In this document: positions 22,801 through 33,502 of the stretch, in pieces | Layout of the letters: each line of letters starts with the position of its first letter | How positions within the stretch are numbered: position 1 is the stretch's first letter | Assembly: GCA_022747635.1 (NCBI GenBank) | Contig: JAKTNV010000009.1 | Coordinates: forward strand, 66,308,177-66,372,176 | Length of the DNA: 64,000 bases | Direction of reading: 5' to 3' | DNA from: Hetaerina americana | Lineage: Eukaryota; Arthropoda; Insecta; Odonata; Calopterygidae | Notes under the pieces: model-generated | The model's database searches: none | Told to the model about the DNA's origin: nothing | The model's input: only the letters and a program-made list of their open reading frames with translations | Position numbers and translations under genes: made by a program

Positions 22801-23212
22801 AGAATATTGGAGAAGACTGCTTGAGATGTCAGTGACTGTGATAATGGCTGCAGGATTGAGGGCGCTAGTGGAATTGTGCCCCAAGGATAATCCTTCAACT
22901 TGCTGGGAAAGGCTCTCAATATTTCCATCAGAAACCTGAGTAAAGAGTTGAAAGAAACTGCAGTGACCTGCAGCCTGATGGAGTCACTTCAGCCACTTTA
23001 TCCACCAAAGCAGCAAGGCTGGCCAGTGTCATTGCTGGATGAGTGACAAGCATGGTATGCACATGCTGCAGTAGGCAGCTTAACCAAATCATCCACAGTA
23101 GGTCGTCTGCTCTTTGTATGGTTCCTAAGAAAGATGTTAGAGTGGAACCTGTGTGATGATAACCCTGTTTTAAATTCAAGAACCTTGCTGGACCACTAAC
23201 CTTGTTTTTCAC
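22560..23212 (-). pseudogene. Gypsy-type gag-protease remnant
   Basis: A second, older gypsy-type element, unrelated in sequence to the intact one. The 94-codon frame at 23212-22928 reads LLWMIWLSCLLQHVHTMLV and LASLAALVDKVAEV. These correspond to the Gag block usually read as LWLQRLP...ILA...LAELADKI. A decayed linker with SQQVEGLS follows, then the retropepsin motif DTGADICVFP at about 22610. Gag is missing its N-terminus, no zinc knuckle is visible, and RT is absent. No LTR is found nearby. Confidence 0.75.
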
Positions 23213-23228
23213 AAGGTTAGTGGTCCAG
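23188..23228. repeat. Perfect 18-bp hairpin with 5-nt loop
   Basis: CTGGACCACTAACCTTGT (23188-23205) pairs exactly with ACAAGGTTAGTGGTCCAG (23211-23228) across a TTTTC loop. It sits at the upstream edge of the gag remnant, whose readable frame runs into it. The pattern suggests a fold-back synthesis event that truncated the element. Confidence 0.95.
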
Positions 23229-23384
23229 AATGAAAAAATACTAAGTTAACTTATTCAATGATCATGAATTTTCAAAAAGTAGAGCCTAGAGGTCTTAATA
23301 AACCTCTATTATGATGAATTCTTTCTAAAATGTTATATAGCATTATATTTTGAGGGTTCCCCCATTTCTTAAATAAAATATTCA

Positions 23385-23975
23385 AAGTTCAGAAGAGAAT
23401 AGTGCAAATTATAGTCTTTCAGCATTATGCCTCATCCTCTGAGCCAATATTTAATTCAATGGAAATTCTCCCGCTTCCTTGTGTGCATGTGTTATTTCTT
23501 TTATTAAATGTAAAACCCAGTGTAAATAAATTTTCATTTCTTTAAGATTATACCTTACGAGAGCCAAAAATAACTTACACTGCATGTCAGTCAGGATATT
23601 ATATGAAGCTAGGACATCATGAGATGGCCAAATGGTTGTATAATAGACTTCCCCCTGAGCTTATAAACTGTAAGAGTATTTATTCTTTTAAGGTCATATT
23701 GAGAAGTATATTTATTGAAGAAATGTATTATTCTGCCAATGAAGGCATGGGTGACAAGTCCATTAATTGTACTAATTGAATTATTAGAGTATGAATGTGT
23801 TTTATATCTTATGAATTTCATTCTACTCAAATCTTATGTATGCTTCATTAATCTTTTTGACATGCCATATCTCTTGTATATTTTTATGCATAATGATCTT
23901 GGCAAATATAATGTATTATTATTATTAAGTACTATGGTGGAAGAAAGGGACTATCAAATCAGATTATGATTCACC
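23385..23975 (+). pseudogene. LINE RT C-terminal domain, decayed
   Basis: The plus-strand translation gives KVQKRIVQIIVFQHYASSSE, PIFNSMEILPLPCVHVLFLL, an unrecognised stretch, then WLYNRLPPELINCKSIYSFK. This is the order (QKR.iRi.., F..l.ILpl..ly, lwN.LP.el.....FK..l) at the C-terminus of LINE RTs of the CR1/jockey type. Stops interrupt it and the catalytic part is absent. It differs from the other LINE families in the window. Confidence 0.75.
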
Positions 23976-24354
23976 ACCCCAGTTCTATTTTTGAATCACT
24001 TTTAATATATTTTTGAATTATGGCCTTTGAGGATTGTGATAAGACATATGTGAGATCTATTTACTTTGTGAACAAAACATCATGAAGGTACTTCGGGCAT
24101 ATTAACATTAAGCAAACATTGCCATTAATCCTTAGATTTGTCTGAATGGAAAATGTTTTCCTATCCTATTTCACTTTCAATATTTTGATCCATTGACTGA
24201 TTATGAATACAAAGATCTCTCATATTTATGAAGATCCATCTACCTCCAAAGGTATGCCTCTTTATAATAATTATGAGATAACATTGAGATCTGTTTATGC
24301 ATATTAAATAGAATATAAAAAGTCTTTTTATCTTATTACTATGTTTATATTCAG

Positions 24355-24429
24355 GGGTATGGTAGTCCAGGGGTGAAGCATGAGACTACTGACCAAAGGG
24401 CATGGGTTTGACTCCTGGGCATGCCACAG
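24355..24429 (+). repeat. tRNA-derived SINE head
   Basis: The segment has an A-box-like TATGGTAGTCCAGGGG and, 30-odd bases on, a B-box-like GGGTTTGACTCC, the internal RNA polymerase III promoter of tRNA genes. The acceptor arms do not pair, so it is not a functional tRNA. It resembles a tRNA-related SINE head. The downstream body is not recognised elsewhere in the window. Confidence 0.55.
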
Positions 24430-25555
24430 GGCATCATCAACTCCATCCAAGCTCTGTAATTAATTTTTCAGGTTCTAGATCTTCCTGGGAAAGCGTACTT
24501 CATCCATCAAACTTACCTATAGGATGAGAAATGGGCCAAGTAAACAAAATTCAATGATCGATGCTGGGTCAAGCTTCAAAATTCTCTATTTCCTCGAACT
24601 AGCTGTTCCTTAAACCAAAATACAAAACAACACTAAATATAATTTCACTCCAGGGAGATACCTAAAGTTGACTGAATATTATTCAGTAATTTAAGATATT
24701 ACTAATGAATTAAATAAGTGTTTAAAATTAGCTAAAACTATGATTATGTAGATTATTCCAGTAGCTGGATATTCAAGAATCTGTGACACTAGACATCAAA
24801 ATGTTCCAACAAATGAAGTGTGACTTCCTGATATAGATAAACAAAACTTGTTATTTATGATCTGCATTTAAACCATATGACTAGCAGTCATCTGGATCGC
24901 CAGATCAAATGGATATCCATTTGAAAAACACTGCTCTAGTATTTTATATCATTCTAATTGGTGCTGGAGTGTAATCCTTCACAACTGGGTTCAAGTAGTT
25001 TTCTGGTTAGTTTAGGTTAAATATTTTATGAAGATACATTAGTTTTTGAACTTCTAATCATAGTCAATGTAAAAATAGACGATCATGAATGTCAATCTAT
25101 GTGATTTTGATGGCATTCAGCAGACATTCCTACCTCCATGGAGTAGGTCTAATCTCTTTCAGTATTGTTTCTTTCTCCTTCTCTATTCTTTCCTTTTCTT
25201 CTAAGATAATTGTTGGCATGACTTAATTAAGAAGCCTATAATGAGGGAATGAGGATTCATGCATTAATTTAGCAACATAAAATGGTAATAACTTTTTTCA
25301 ATATGCTCAAATTGTTTTTTAAAAAATGACTGAATAAAAATAATTGGTTAACATCATGGGATTAATTCTGTATGGAAAATCTGAAAACAGTGGAAACTTA
25401 TGTCAATCCAAAAAAAATCAGTCAAGTATTTTCATTTGTAAGCATTATGATGGAAAACTTGGGGAATTCCTGATTTTGATTTGCAGTCAAATTCTTCTTC
25501 TCCGACTGATTCTAACGACAGGTAGGAAGTATTGTTAAAGAAAATTTATAATTTG
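24430..25555. other. No gene seen
   Basis: AT-rich DNA without recognisable genes. The 64-codon ORF at 25344-25538 has no features. Some short interrupted palindromes lie near 24860-24910. Confidence 0.45.
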
Positions 25556-25559
25556 GAGA

Positions 25560-26222
25560 GAATGTGTGTGGGATCCTGGTCAAGGCAAATGATTTTTACA
25601 CTCTGAAATTTTTGAATTGAGATGTATATTAGCGGATGACTCCGTTAAAAGTTACTGTTGCGGGATCTCCCGCAGTTTAAAGTTGGCTTTCCCTAGGGTT
25701 TAAAGTTGGCTTTATCCTCGTGGACTGTGGTCATCCCTCATGACTATGAATGCCTGTGACCTTGTATGAATGGTGTTTTGTTACAACATCTTGTTCCTTT
25801 AAAGCCCCCAAAATTTCGGAGTGTGAGAAGATGCCTCGGTAGCATAACTGGCTAAAGCACTAAGGTGGATGATGAAAGAAGACACTGTGCTTTTCAACAT
25901 TTAATTTTTTTATTGCGACCTTGGTTTCATTGAAATGTAACATCTTCAGGTTCCTGAAGATACTACGCTGTGATGCAACTTAGGTCACAATAAAAAATTC
26001 TATGTGGGAAAGCTACGTCTCTTCTATCATCATGAAAGATTTCCACCATGTTATGCCTGACTCTGTATCACTAGGGTAGATATGGTAGGTTCCGTGTTCA
26101 AATCCCAGTCAAGGTGAAGATTTTAATTTCTGAAATTGTTGCATTGTAATGCACATTTAGCAGATGACTGAGTTAAAAGTTACTGTTATGGCATCTCCCA
26201 CAGTTTCTTGGAATGCGACTGA
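25560..26222 (+). repeat. Tandem tRNA-headed SINE units
   Basis: The segment starts with the tail of a tRNA-like head (CCTGGTCAAGGC). A body follows, beginning AAATGATTTTTACACTCTGA and running through CATTAGCGGATGACTCCGTT, CGTGGACTGTGG and TTCCTTTAAAGC. A new head then starts directly (GCCTCGGTAGC, from 25833). That second head is split by a foldback insertion (about 25870-26068), resumes at the B box (GTTCAAATCCC, about 26097), and its body follows to about 26222. One unit is therefore about 365 bp, and head and body repeat head to tail. Related units lie at 41.2 and 42.4-43.0 kb. Confidence 0.75.
25870..26068. mobile_element. Small foldback element inside a SINE head
   Basis: This is a nested inverted-repeat insertion. 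Outer arms include TGATGAAAGAAGAC and its imperfect complement near 26010-26045. Middle arms are AATTTTTTTATTGCGACCT (25903-25921) and AGGTCACAATAAAAAATT (25982-25999). The centre ATCTTCAGG-TT-CCTGAAGAT (25942-25961) is perfect. It has no coding capacity. It interrupts the tRNA-like head near its anticodon region, so it inserted after the SINE. The class (foldback MITE) is inferred from structure. Confidence 0.6.
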
Positions 26223-26489
26223 CTGTTTTCACGTCAAGATTCTATTGTGGCATAGGTTTAAAAGGGTTGGTGGCAGTTTGTGTGCCTGAATGGTAGTAGT
26301 ACATTGGTTTTCAAGGTGCACCAACTGCCAAGTTATCACATTATGAAAACAACTGAGAAAATAGAGTACATGAAAAGTCAACAGAAATCCATTGAACATG
26401 ATTTCAACCTACAACATTCAACCTATTTAAGGGTACTTAACCTGTGGAGAGAACTAGAACTGTTAGACCATACAAGTTATTATAAGACC

Positions 26490-27180
26490 ATAATGGCTAT
26501 CAAACAGAAAAAAAAGATTGGTAAAAGCATAGTTAAGCTAGCGCAAGCAATGGATAGAATATTACTACGAGAAGAAGAGCCAACAAATTTGGTCACTATT
26601 CAGGTATGCATGCCACCAAGCAGTAATAAGGAGGAAGAAGTAGATAGGGTATATGATCAGTTAGAAGACATAGTAGGTTGAGTTCCTGCAGGGAAAAATT
26701 TGATAGTTATAGGGGATTGGATTACAATGGTAGGCAAAGGAAGAGATGATGATTCATTGGAGGACTAAGGTTTAGGGTTCAAGGAAAGACTGTGGGGAGA
26801 AAGCAATTGAGTTTTGCAAGAGATCATCACTTTTGCAAGAGGTCAATCATCACCAAAACTTGGTTTAGACACTACAAAAAGCATAGGTACATGTGGAAAA
26901 TGCTGTGAGATTCAGGAAGATATCAGTTTGACTACATTATGGTTATGCACATATTTAGGCATAGCATGATCCAATTTGCAGTTTCCCAGAAGTAGAAGCA
27001 AACTCAGATCACAATATAATAATTATGAAGAGAAGTATTCGATTAAAAAAGGTAAGGCAGTTAGGAAATGGAATATAGAAGTACTAACTGGATTGTCAAG
27101 GAAGGGCTTTCAGCAGAATGTAGAAAAAATCATGTCAATCAAGTAAAATACATATTGTACCTAGAAAACACAAGAGGAAG
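26490..27180 (+). pseudogene. EN-RT LINE endonuclease domain, decayed
   Basis: The plus strand reads MDRILLREEEPTNLVTIQVC, then PSSNKEEEVDRVYDQLEDIV, then LIVIGDW. This is the exonuclease-endonuclease-phosphatase fold of LINE endonucleases, with the GDW motif conserved. Stops and frameshifts begin after about 26680. Later blocks still match TWFRHYKKHRY, YMWKML and SDHN-like sequence. The N-terminal part is not clear, and no RT follows. It is the same family as the minus-strand copy at 54.05-56.65 kb, whose EN reads EPTNLVIIQVYMPPSNHKEE. Confidence 0.85.
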
Positions 27181-29849
27181 ATAAATCTATAGCTAGTATA
27201 TGCATTCATGTGATCATCACTCCCGGGATCTGTTGTTGAAGTACATTAATAGTTACCTGTTGCCCCTAAATATTACAACGAGATGCAGGCAAGATTCTAC
27301 TTGCTTCTTCAACCAATTTCATAAAGCGATAATAAGGATGTTTAAGATACCACTAGATAACCTTTTACCATCATTCAGGTCAGTTACAATCTGAATACAT
27401 TTTACAAATTCATACCTGTTTAATTATTGGAAGGATCTTAAATCTTCGGAAAAAATAACTACTGCCATTCTGATAACCGTATTCTCCTTTGACTAAAAAT
27501 AATCCGCATCAACTTATTTATATGCTGTAACTTGAAAAATGAGGCATGGTGATCTTTTATAGGATATCATGTAATTACAGTTAGCTATCAGCAACACTGA
27601 TTTGCTCTTTATTCTGAGAGTCAACCACCATTTGAAAAATTTCTCCAAAATCTCAAACTACCATTTTTTATGTTTCCCCATTAACTTCCACCATGTTCCC
27701 GATACCAGGGACATGTCTGAAATGACTTCCAAATGCAAAGCCACTATCTAAATGTAAGTATAATATCTTTGTAAATTTACTACTATCTTATGCTGTAAGT
27801 CATAAGGTTTCTTGAAGCAAGGGATGTTGAGTCAGCAGCAGGTCAGGTGATTAACTGCATTTGGGAAGTTCGAGTTTTTGCACCCTATGTTTTCATACTG
27901 TTATGATCTCAAATAGTGTGAGGGAAAAGGATTGCTCATATCGTTCGATCGTATCTGCATCCAATTTCTCTTATCTTCTCACTATGAACTAAGAGTAGGC
28001 AATGAGACATGCACCGGATCAGCTACATAAGTTTAAGCATGAGTATCATTGAGTTGAATTGTATGGTAATTCAACCAGGAAGAGCTAATGATTTGTCCAA
28101 AATTATGGGTTATTTTTAAACAAGTGTGTTTCCGGAACGGAAAAAATTCGTCGATTTGAGGCAGTGTATTGTACTTTGTCAGAAATAACCGCACCTACTG
28201 ATTAACAATTGCAAGGAACTATCATTTCATCCACTGGCATTGATTGAAAGAATTTTTTTTTCTTTTATCAACCTGCATAAGGCATTTCACTCTTCCCTAA
28301 TTCTTCCATAGCATCAGAAATGGCATCGGACGCTACCTATGCCGTTTGCCGATGCTAATGTGGGCTGCTTTTAGGGAATAACTACCAATGTCATTCGAAT
28401 AATAGCATCGGGCGACTTGCAAACTATGCTTTAAACCCCCAAGTTCAGCTAAGTTAATTCTTAAAGGCCTGAGGGCATGGTCTCCAATTATCCGACTGAC
28501 AATGGATGTGCAAGACTGGATAAAGGAATGGCTCAAAACGCACAAGACGACAATTAGGTATGTGGCCTGATTGTAGGCAATTCCATCGTTCAATGGTGTA
28601 GCCAATCGGAGATGCAAGCAATTACGACCTTGGCATTGAGATAATTTCATCAGATGAACCGCAAGCCACAAGACGCCATTCGATCCGCTTCCATTGCTTA
28701 CTGATTTATTATTCTTCTCCTTATCTCTCCTGACTGTAGGTTACATGCCTTCACTGAAGTGCCTCCAGGAGAAAGCATCAAACCTATTGGATGCGTCATC
28801 AGGCAGACCAAGGCTCTTCGCAAAGAGATAAGGCTGTGCTTTTCTAGATGACCACGCTATGAGTTATTGTGATCATCGCTAAAGGTCGTGACTTCGATTT
28901 ATATCTTGTGCAAAAAGAGGCTGTTTCGTCTTACATTGCGCGCGTCAGCGAGTAATTGCGATGGGGAAAGCCAAGTTACCTCTGGGCCCAATAATGGAGG
29001 CCCACGTACGTCTCAGTGGAGCCAGAAGGCCAAGTGAACATGATGCAACTCATGAAGGAGGGATCATAACATCCGTGGAATATCAAACAAAAAATCGTTT
29101 AAAGCTTGATTTTGTGAAAATTTTCCATGTTAAAATGAACCGTCGCTTCAATTGTTTTCCGTCAAAAAAACTTAACGCGCGTTAAACAAACGTGTAACAA
29201 AATCACGTCTAAATGCCGTCCGTAGCTTTTACAATGTTGTAGTAGTGATTTTGTTGAGTCTGCATTCATCAATTTAAAAAACCAATATACTATTTGAGAT
29301 GAATATCTTTATTTTTCTGAAACTAATTTTATACCCTTTATCGCACACCTTCGTGAATATTATGCGAACATATTAATGCTATCGCCAAATGTTTCCAACT
29401 TAGGAATCCGGCATGCGAGCATGGCCTAATGATATCCTATATATACACACACAGACTGTGATAATAAAAAAATTGGAACAGTGTGAATGCAGTCAATCAA
29501 CAAATAATGTCAACTGTTTCTTTTCGAAATGTATTGTTTTAAATATTAGATAATTTTTTAAATATTTATATTCTTTTTTACGAATTGAAAAAATCGTTAA
29601 GGAAAGGATTGCTTGAAGTTGATATGCTGATGTTGAATTTCAAAAAAGTCCAATTTATTTGTTTCATCGTTTTAAATAAAAAAACCAACCCGACACACAC
29701 AAGTACTTCATGTGGAAACAGTTTTGAGTGGAAAGATACGAGAAATGACGCCCCCGCTCCCGAGTTCTTTACACGCCTCCCCTTTTCAGCCGCTCGATGG
29801 CAGTTGTTGGCTGAATTGTTTAGGGAAATTCTGTTGGGGAATATAGTGC
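27181..29849. other. No gene seen
   Basis: About 2.7 kb without a supportable gene. The 112-codon minus ORF at 28333-28671 has no motif I recognise. Short GC-richer patches lie near 28930-29050. A dinucleotide ACAC patch is at about 29444. Confidence 0.45.
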
Positions 29850-30360
29850 AGTAGTTTTTTGGGCTGTCTTCTTGTGGGTTCTGGGTTCTTGGCGATTGCG
29901 TTATGGAAAGAGGGGTTTGGGGCTGCTGGTCTGAAGACGTTATATTGACAGCACTTGGGGCGTGATTGGTTAAATATGGAGCCATATTGTTGGGAAAGAA
30001 ATGATTAAGACATTGTTCTTGATGCCTTTTGGCCCTTGGGTTGTGAGTGTTCGGGTTTTTGGGGGAGTTTGTCATGGATTCGGTTGAATTGAGTATTATA
30101 TGGATGGCTGAATTATGTTTGCTCTGTTCGTGGGACTTAGAGATGGTGGTTTTTTGGTTGTAGTAGAGTTAGGCCGAAGAACGTTTGGTCAGGGTTAGGT
30201 GGGTGGGTAGGGCGGGTTGATTTTGAAGTGAATTATTATTTATTGGGTATTTGCAGATGTATTTGTCGGCGGTTTGGCTGAAAAATCGGGAATGAGGGTG
30301 GAAGTTTGAGGGTTGTTTTGGGGGGCGGTTGGCTTGATTTCTGTTAGTTGGGGAGGTATG
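29850..30360 (-). other. Strongly strand-asymmetric G/T-rich segment
   Basis: The plus strand is dominated by G and T from about 29850 and, apart from the LINE tail at 30365, on to about 30650, for example TGGGTGGGTAGGGCGGGTTG at 30199. On the minus strand this is A/C-rich and translates to proline-, asparagine- and threonine-rich peptides (30075-29578 reads MTNSPKNPNTHNPRAKRH). That composition fits the low-complexity ORF1 or gag-like region of a retroelement read on the minus strand, but I find no conserved domain. It lies directly upstream of, or around, two LINE 3' tails on the same strand. Confidence 0.45.
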
Positions 30361-30480
30361 GTTATTTATTTATTTTTATTTAATTTATATATACCCTGCG
30401 AGCCACCGCCAGGGTGTGTGGCAGGGGGTGAATACACACCAGAATAATTTATAATAATATGACCATGGTTGAGGAGGATC
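30361..30480 (-). repeat. LINE 3' terminal tail (copy with hairpin)
   Basis: On the minus strand this is a short LINE 3' end. It contains GGTGTGTATTCACCCCCTGCC, then the hairpin CCCTGCCACACACCCTGGCG plus GTGGCTCGCAGGG, and ends in an A-rich AATAAATAAATAA tail at 30361-30377. The same tail occurs on LINE copies at 35.1 and 37.6 kb. The upstream 60-codon ORF (30385-30567) is not RT-like. Confidence 0.75.
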
Positions 30481-30664
30481 GAGTGGTATTGGGTACCATT
30501 CCATTGGTTTGGGAGAAGTATGTGCGGGAGGTCTTAGTACGTGGCTGTTTGGGTTGTGCTCAGTCATTAGTTGGCGATTCGTGTTGCACAGGTTGGCCCG
30601 GTTGGGTTAGTGAACTTTGAATCGAGAGGAATTGGTTTAACTGCGGAAAATTTGGTGGTTTTTT

Positions 30665-30730
30665 TAAATTTTATTTATGTATACCCTGCAAGCCACCGCT
30701 AGGGTGTGTGGCCGGGGAAAATGTTAATAA
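30665..30730 (-). repeat. LINE 3' terminal tail (second copy)
   Basis: Minus-strand copy of the same 3' end as at 30.4 kb: CCACACACCCTAGCGGTGGC, TTGCAGGGTATACATAAATA, then A-rich sequence. RT coding sequence is not recognisable upstream. Confidence 0.7.
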
Positions 30731-30992
30731 AATGTGTATAATAATACATGTGGGAGAAGCTATGAGTTTTGCAGTGAAGGAACTCGGCACGTGAGCACTC
30801 AATTTACTGGAGAATATACCTACTTTCTTAAACGTCCACGGTATCTTTTCGGGAATGATAATAATGAACGTGTAAGAAGCTGCTCTCCACGGGTGCCTCG
30901 AGCCGTTCTTGCCAAGGTATACGAGCATGATGCCAACAATTAACAGTTAATTTACTCAAACATGATAAAGCCGAAAGGGTAACCGGTATTAA
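30731..30992. other. No gene seen
   Basis: Short interval between LINE tails and the foldback element. It contains no recognisable feature beyond the tail remnants. Confidence 0.4.
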
Positions 30993-31160
30993 TTTAAAAA
31001 TTGGCAATTTTCCACAAAATAAAATTTTATGCGGCCGGTTTCAATGTAACTCCATCATCGTCAGGTAACAGTCATCAGATGTCAGTCATCAGATGATGTA
31101 ATTATATTGAAACCGGTCGCATTAAATTTTCTTTTGTGGAAAACTGCCAATTTTTTAAAT
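30993..31160. mobile_element. Foldback (inverted-repeat) element
   Basis: Two arms of about 60 bp are reverse complements with few mismatches. The left arm (30993-31050) starts TTTAAAAATTGGCAATTTTC and includes GCGGCCGGTTTCAATGTAAC. The right arm (31098-31160) starts with its complement and ends CTGCCAATTTTTTAAAT. The centre, about 47 bp, contains CAGTCATCAGATG twice. There is no ORF. This is the architecture of a foldback transposon or long-TIR MITE, and target-site duplications are not obvious. Confidence 0.85.
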
Positions 31161-31280
31161 AATCATGGTGTTCCACCATATCACGCCTGGAACGTCTCTT
31201 TTTATGAGCAACCAGTCGTTTGGCAAATGCTAGCGTATTAAATTCCTTCTTACCAAGCGCCTCCACCATTATCCCACCGA

Positions 31281-31634
31281 ATGTCTCCGACAGCTTACCA
31301 AATCGTGCCGGCCAACCGATGCCCAAAATTGAAATCTCATATAATGGAACGTTTGCTGAAAAATATGAAGTCTCATAAATCCTCCGGACCCGACCAAATA
31401 CCCGCTCTTATATTTAAGGATCTAGCGTCGGAAATTGCACCGTATATAAAAATCATATTTAAGAAGTCGCTGGTAGATCCCAATGATTGGAAAACGTCTA
31501 ACTTAAAGCCAATATTTAAGAACGGAGACTGGGAGGAACCGACCAATTACAGACCTATTTCCTTCATATCCATTTCGTGCAAGGCTGCTAAAGGAACCCG
31601 GAAAATTGGTACTCGAGATTCAAGTATTTCCTGA
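31281..31634 (+). pseudogene. LINE RT N-terminal fragment
   Basis: A 117-codon open frame carrying LLKNMKSHKSSGPDQIPALI, then LASEIAPYIKIIFKKSLVDP, then TSNLKPIFKNGDWEEP and NYRPISFISISCK. These are RT motif 0/1 blocks of CR1/jockey-type LINEs (the NKSSGPD and NYRPISL signatures). The catalytic motifs that follow are absent, so both ends are truncated. The first 20 or so codons before LLKN match no family I know. Confidence 0.85.
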
Positions 31635-31640
31635 AAGGAT

Positions 31641-32479
31641 ACGATGTAATCATGAATTCTCAGATTCGACAGGAATCCACCGAAGAGTAGATTCCTTATC
31701 CAATACCAATTTAACACAGTAACCTGTGTAACTCACGAAAACAACGGTGCGATACGCTATGAATAGAAGTGATTGTTTAATATGCATTTTTTTCGTGAAA
31801 TCTCAATAGTTTTATTTAAAAAAAATTTTTTTTCTTGAATCACCAAACTTTGTCATAAGCATAGCAGGGTCATTCCAACGATCTCGTCCCATTGCTGAAC
31901 TATGGTAATTGTTGACCAGTTTCAGCTGTTTAAAGGACCGTTCGCCCGACGCCCATGAGGTAGATTTAAAATAATCCTTGTCGCAGAAGCGATACTGGGA
32001 AATCCACTAGGGATGCCAAGACCTCGTGATGTAATTCTCTTAATTTTCTATCGAATAATAAGTTGAGAAAATTCAAACTTTTATAAATGTAACATAAATC
32101 GTAAGAGGTTAGAATGCTGACATTGTTTTATCTTCGCTGGGGAGAGAGTTTTTTTTCATTTCCGTGATTTTCAGCGATTTTTTAATTAATACTAAAGAGA
32201 AAATAATACGACAATTCAGTAAACAAACCACAAGGTTATTTTACACAGCGAAGTATTTCATCTTTCTTCGTAATTTTTTGGTTAGCTGTCGCAGAGAAAT
32301 TAAAATAATAAACAGTGGAGAATAACGAAGATAAAATAGTTCATATAAAGAAGAAACTTCAGTTACCGAAGTAGTTATTAGGGGAGACGATTGACAGCAC
32401 TATGGTAATTGATTAATTTAGAGGGCATTTGCGTAAGAAGAGATGGGTGCGTATTACGGTAGGGGAATTGAGGATGGAT
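31641..32479. other. No gene seen
   Basis: AT-rich DNA with T- and A-runs near 31815-31835. No gene, tRNA or repeat family recognised. Confidence 0.45.
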
Positions 32480-32697
32480 AGAGAGAAACCCGGCGTCGGA
32501 ATTAGCCTTCTCTAAACGAATGACGTCCATTTTAACGTCCCATCCGACGGACGGTATACTCACCAAAAGTGATCTACATATAGCGCCCTAATCAGGGATC
32601 GAGATATCACTGAAAAATCAGGCCACCATCGGGATTCGAACCAGATCCTCGGGGTGGGAAGCAAGGTAAATTAGCCCCTACACCATCCCAATACCCA
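32480..32697 (-). repeat. tRNA-derived SINE with conserved body motif
   Basis: On the minus strand the head (32697-32621) contains GGTGTAGGGGCTAAT (A-box-like) and CTGGTTCGAATCCCGATG (B box). The body follows with GATTAGGGCGCTATA and GTCGGATGGGACGTTAAA. Motifs of this GGAxGGGACGTTAAA type recur in tRNA-SINE bodies of several invertebrates, to my recollection. The 3' limit near 32480 is approximate. The head cannot fold as a good tRNA, so it is a SINE rather than a tRNA gene. Confidence 0.65.
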
Positions 32698-33502
32698 GGA
32701 AAACTTAACCGCGTTATTCGGAAACCGCTTTATGCTGCGAATGCGGAAACTTATGCTACAAACACTCCCTACAAACTCATCTCGTCGGAGAGAAATTCAC
32801 CCTATTGTGACATGTGTATTTTGATGTTGCTGCGCCAACCATCTCCGGGGAGTTCCTGGCCACCTACCAGCAGAATAATTAATTGGATGAAAGACGATGA
32901 TGGATTAAACGAACATAGACGACATATCAAGGCTTTTACGACTCCTAACAAGGGGAAAAATACCAGAATGCGGACATAATAATAATACCCGTTAAAGGAA
33001 AACTAATGAAGGGGATAAATCGGTATGTGGCAATCAATTATGAACCGACTGCCAATTTCTCATCTATATACTTGTCAATATACAAAATTTTACTGAAATA
33101 ATGACATATTTTCATCAATCAATGAAAAATTAATATATTTAAATGGTCAAATAATTTAAGTTCAATTAACTTAATCCAGCCGAGTAACTGCAACAGAACA
33201 TGGTTAAAGAAATTAGGTATATCTTGAAATATTCCCAAATATTGATCTATTACAAATAATATTGCGTGTTTCTGATTGCTATGACTGGTTACGAAAATAT
33301 TAACAAAATACTCAAAAGTTATTATGCCTATGTCATTTAAGTCTATTTATGATTATTATTTGATAAATAATGTTCACATATCATACCATGTTCTTTTAAA
33401 CTATTTTGTTAAATCAACACGCATTACCTGTGCTTAAACTACGTTGTGAAGTCACTACCCGAATATTGCCGTCATCAGGACGAACGAGGGATATATCATA
33501 CG
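32698..33502. other. 3' flank of the EcKinase-like gene
   Basis: AT-rich sequence that would include the gene's 3' untranslated region on the minus strand. I found no clear AATAAA in the first few hundred bases after the stop, only AATAAT-like variants. No other feature. Confidence 0.4.

Noticed and set aside
28333..28671. 112-codon minus-strand ORF as a gene
   Set aside because: No motif, no splice context and no recognisable homology pattern; length alone is not evidence in this window.
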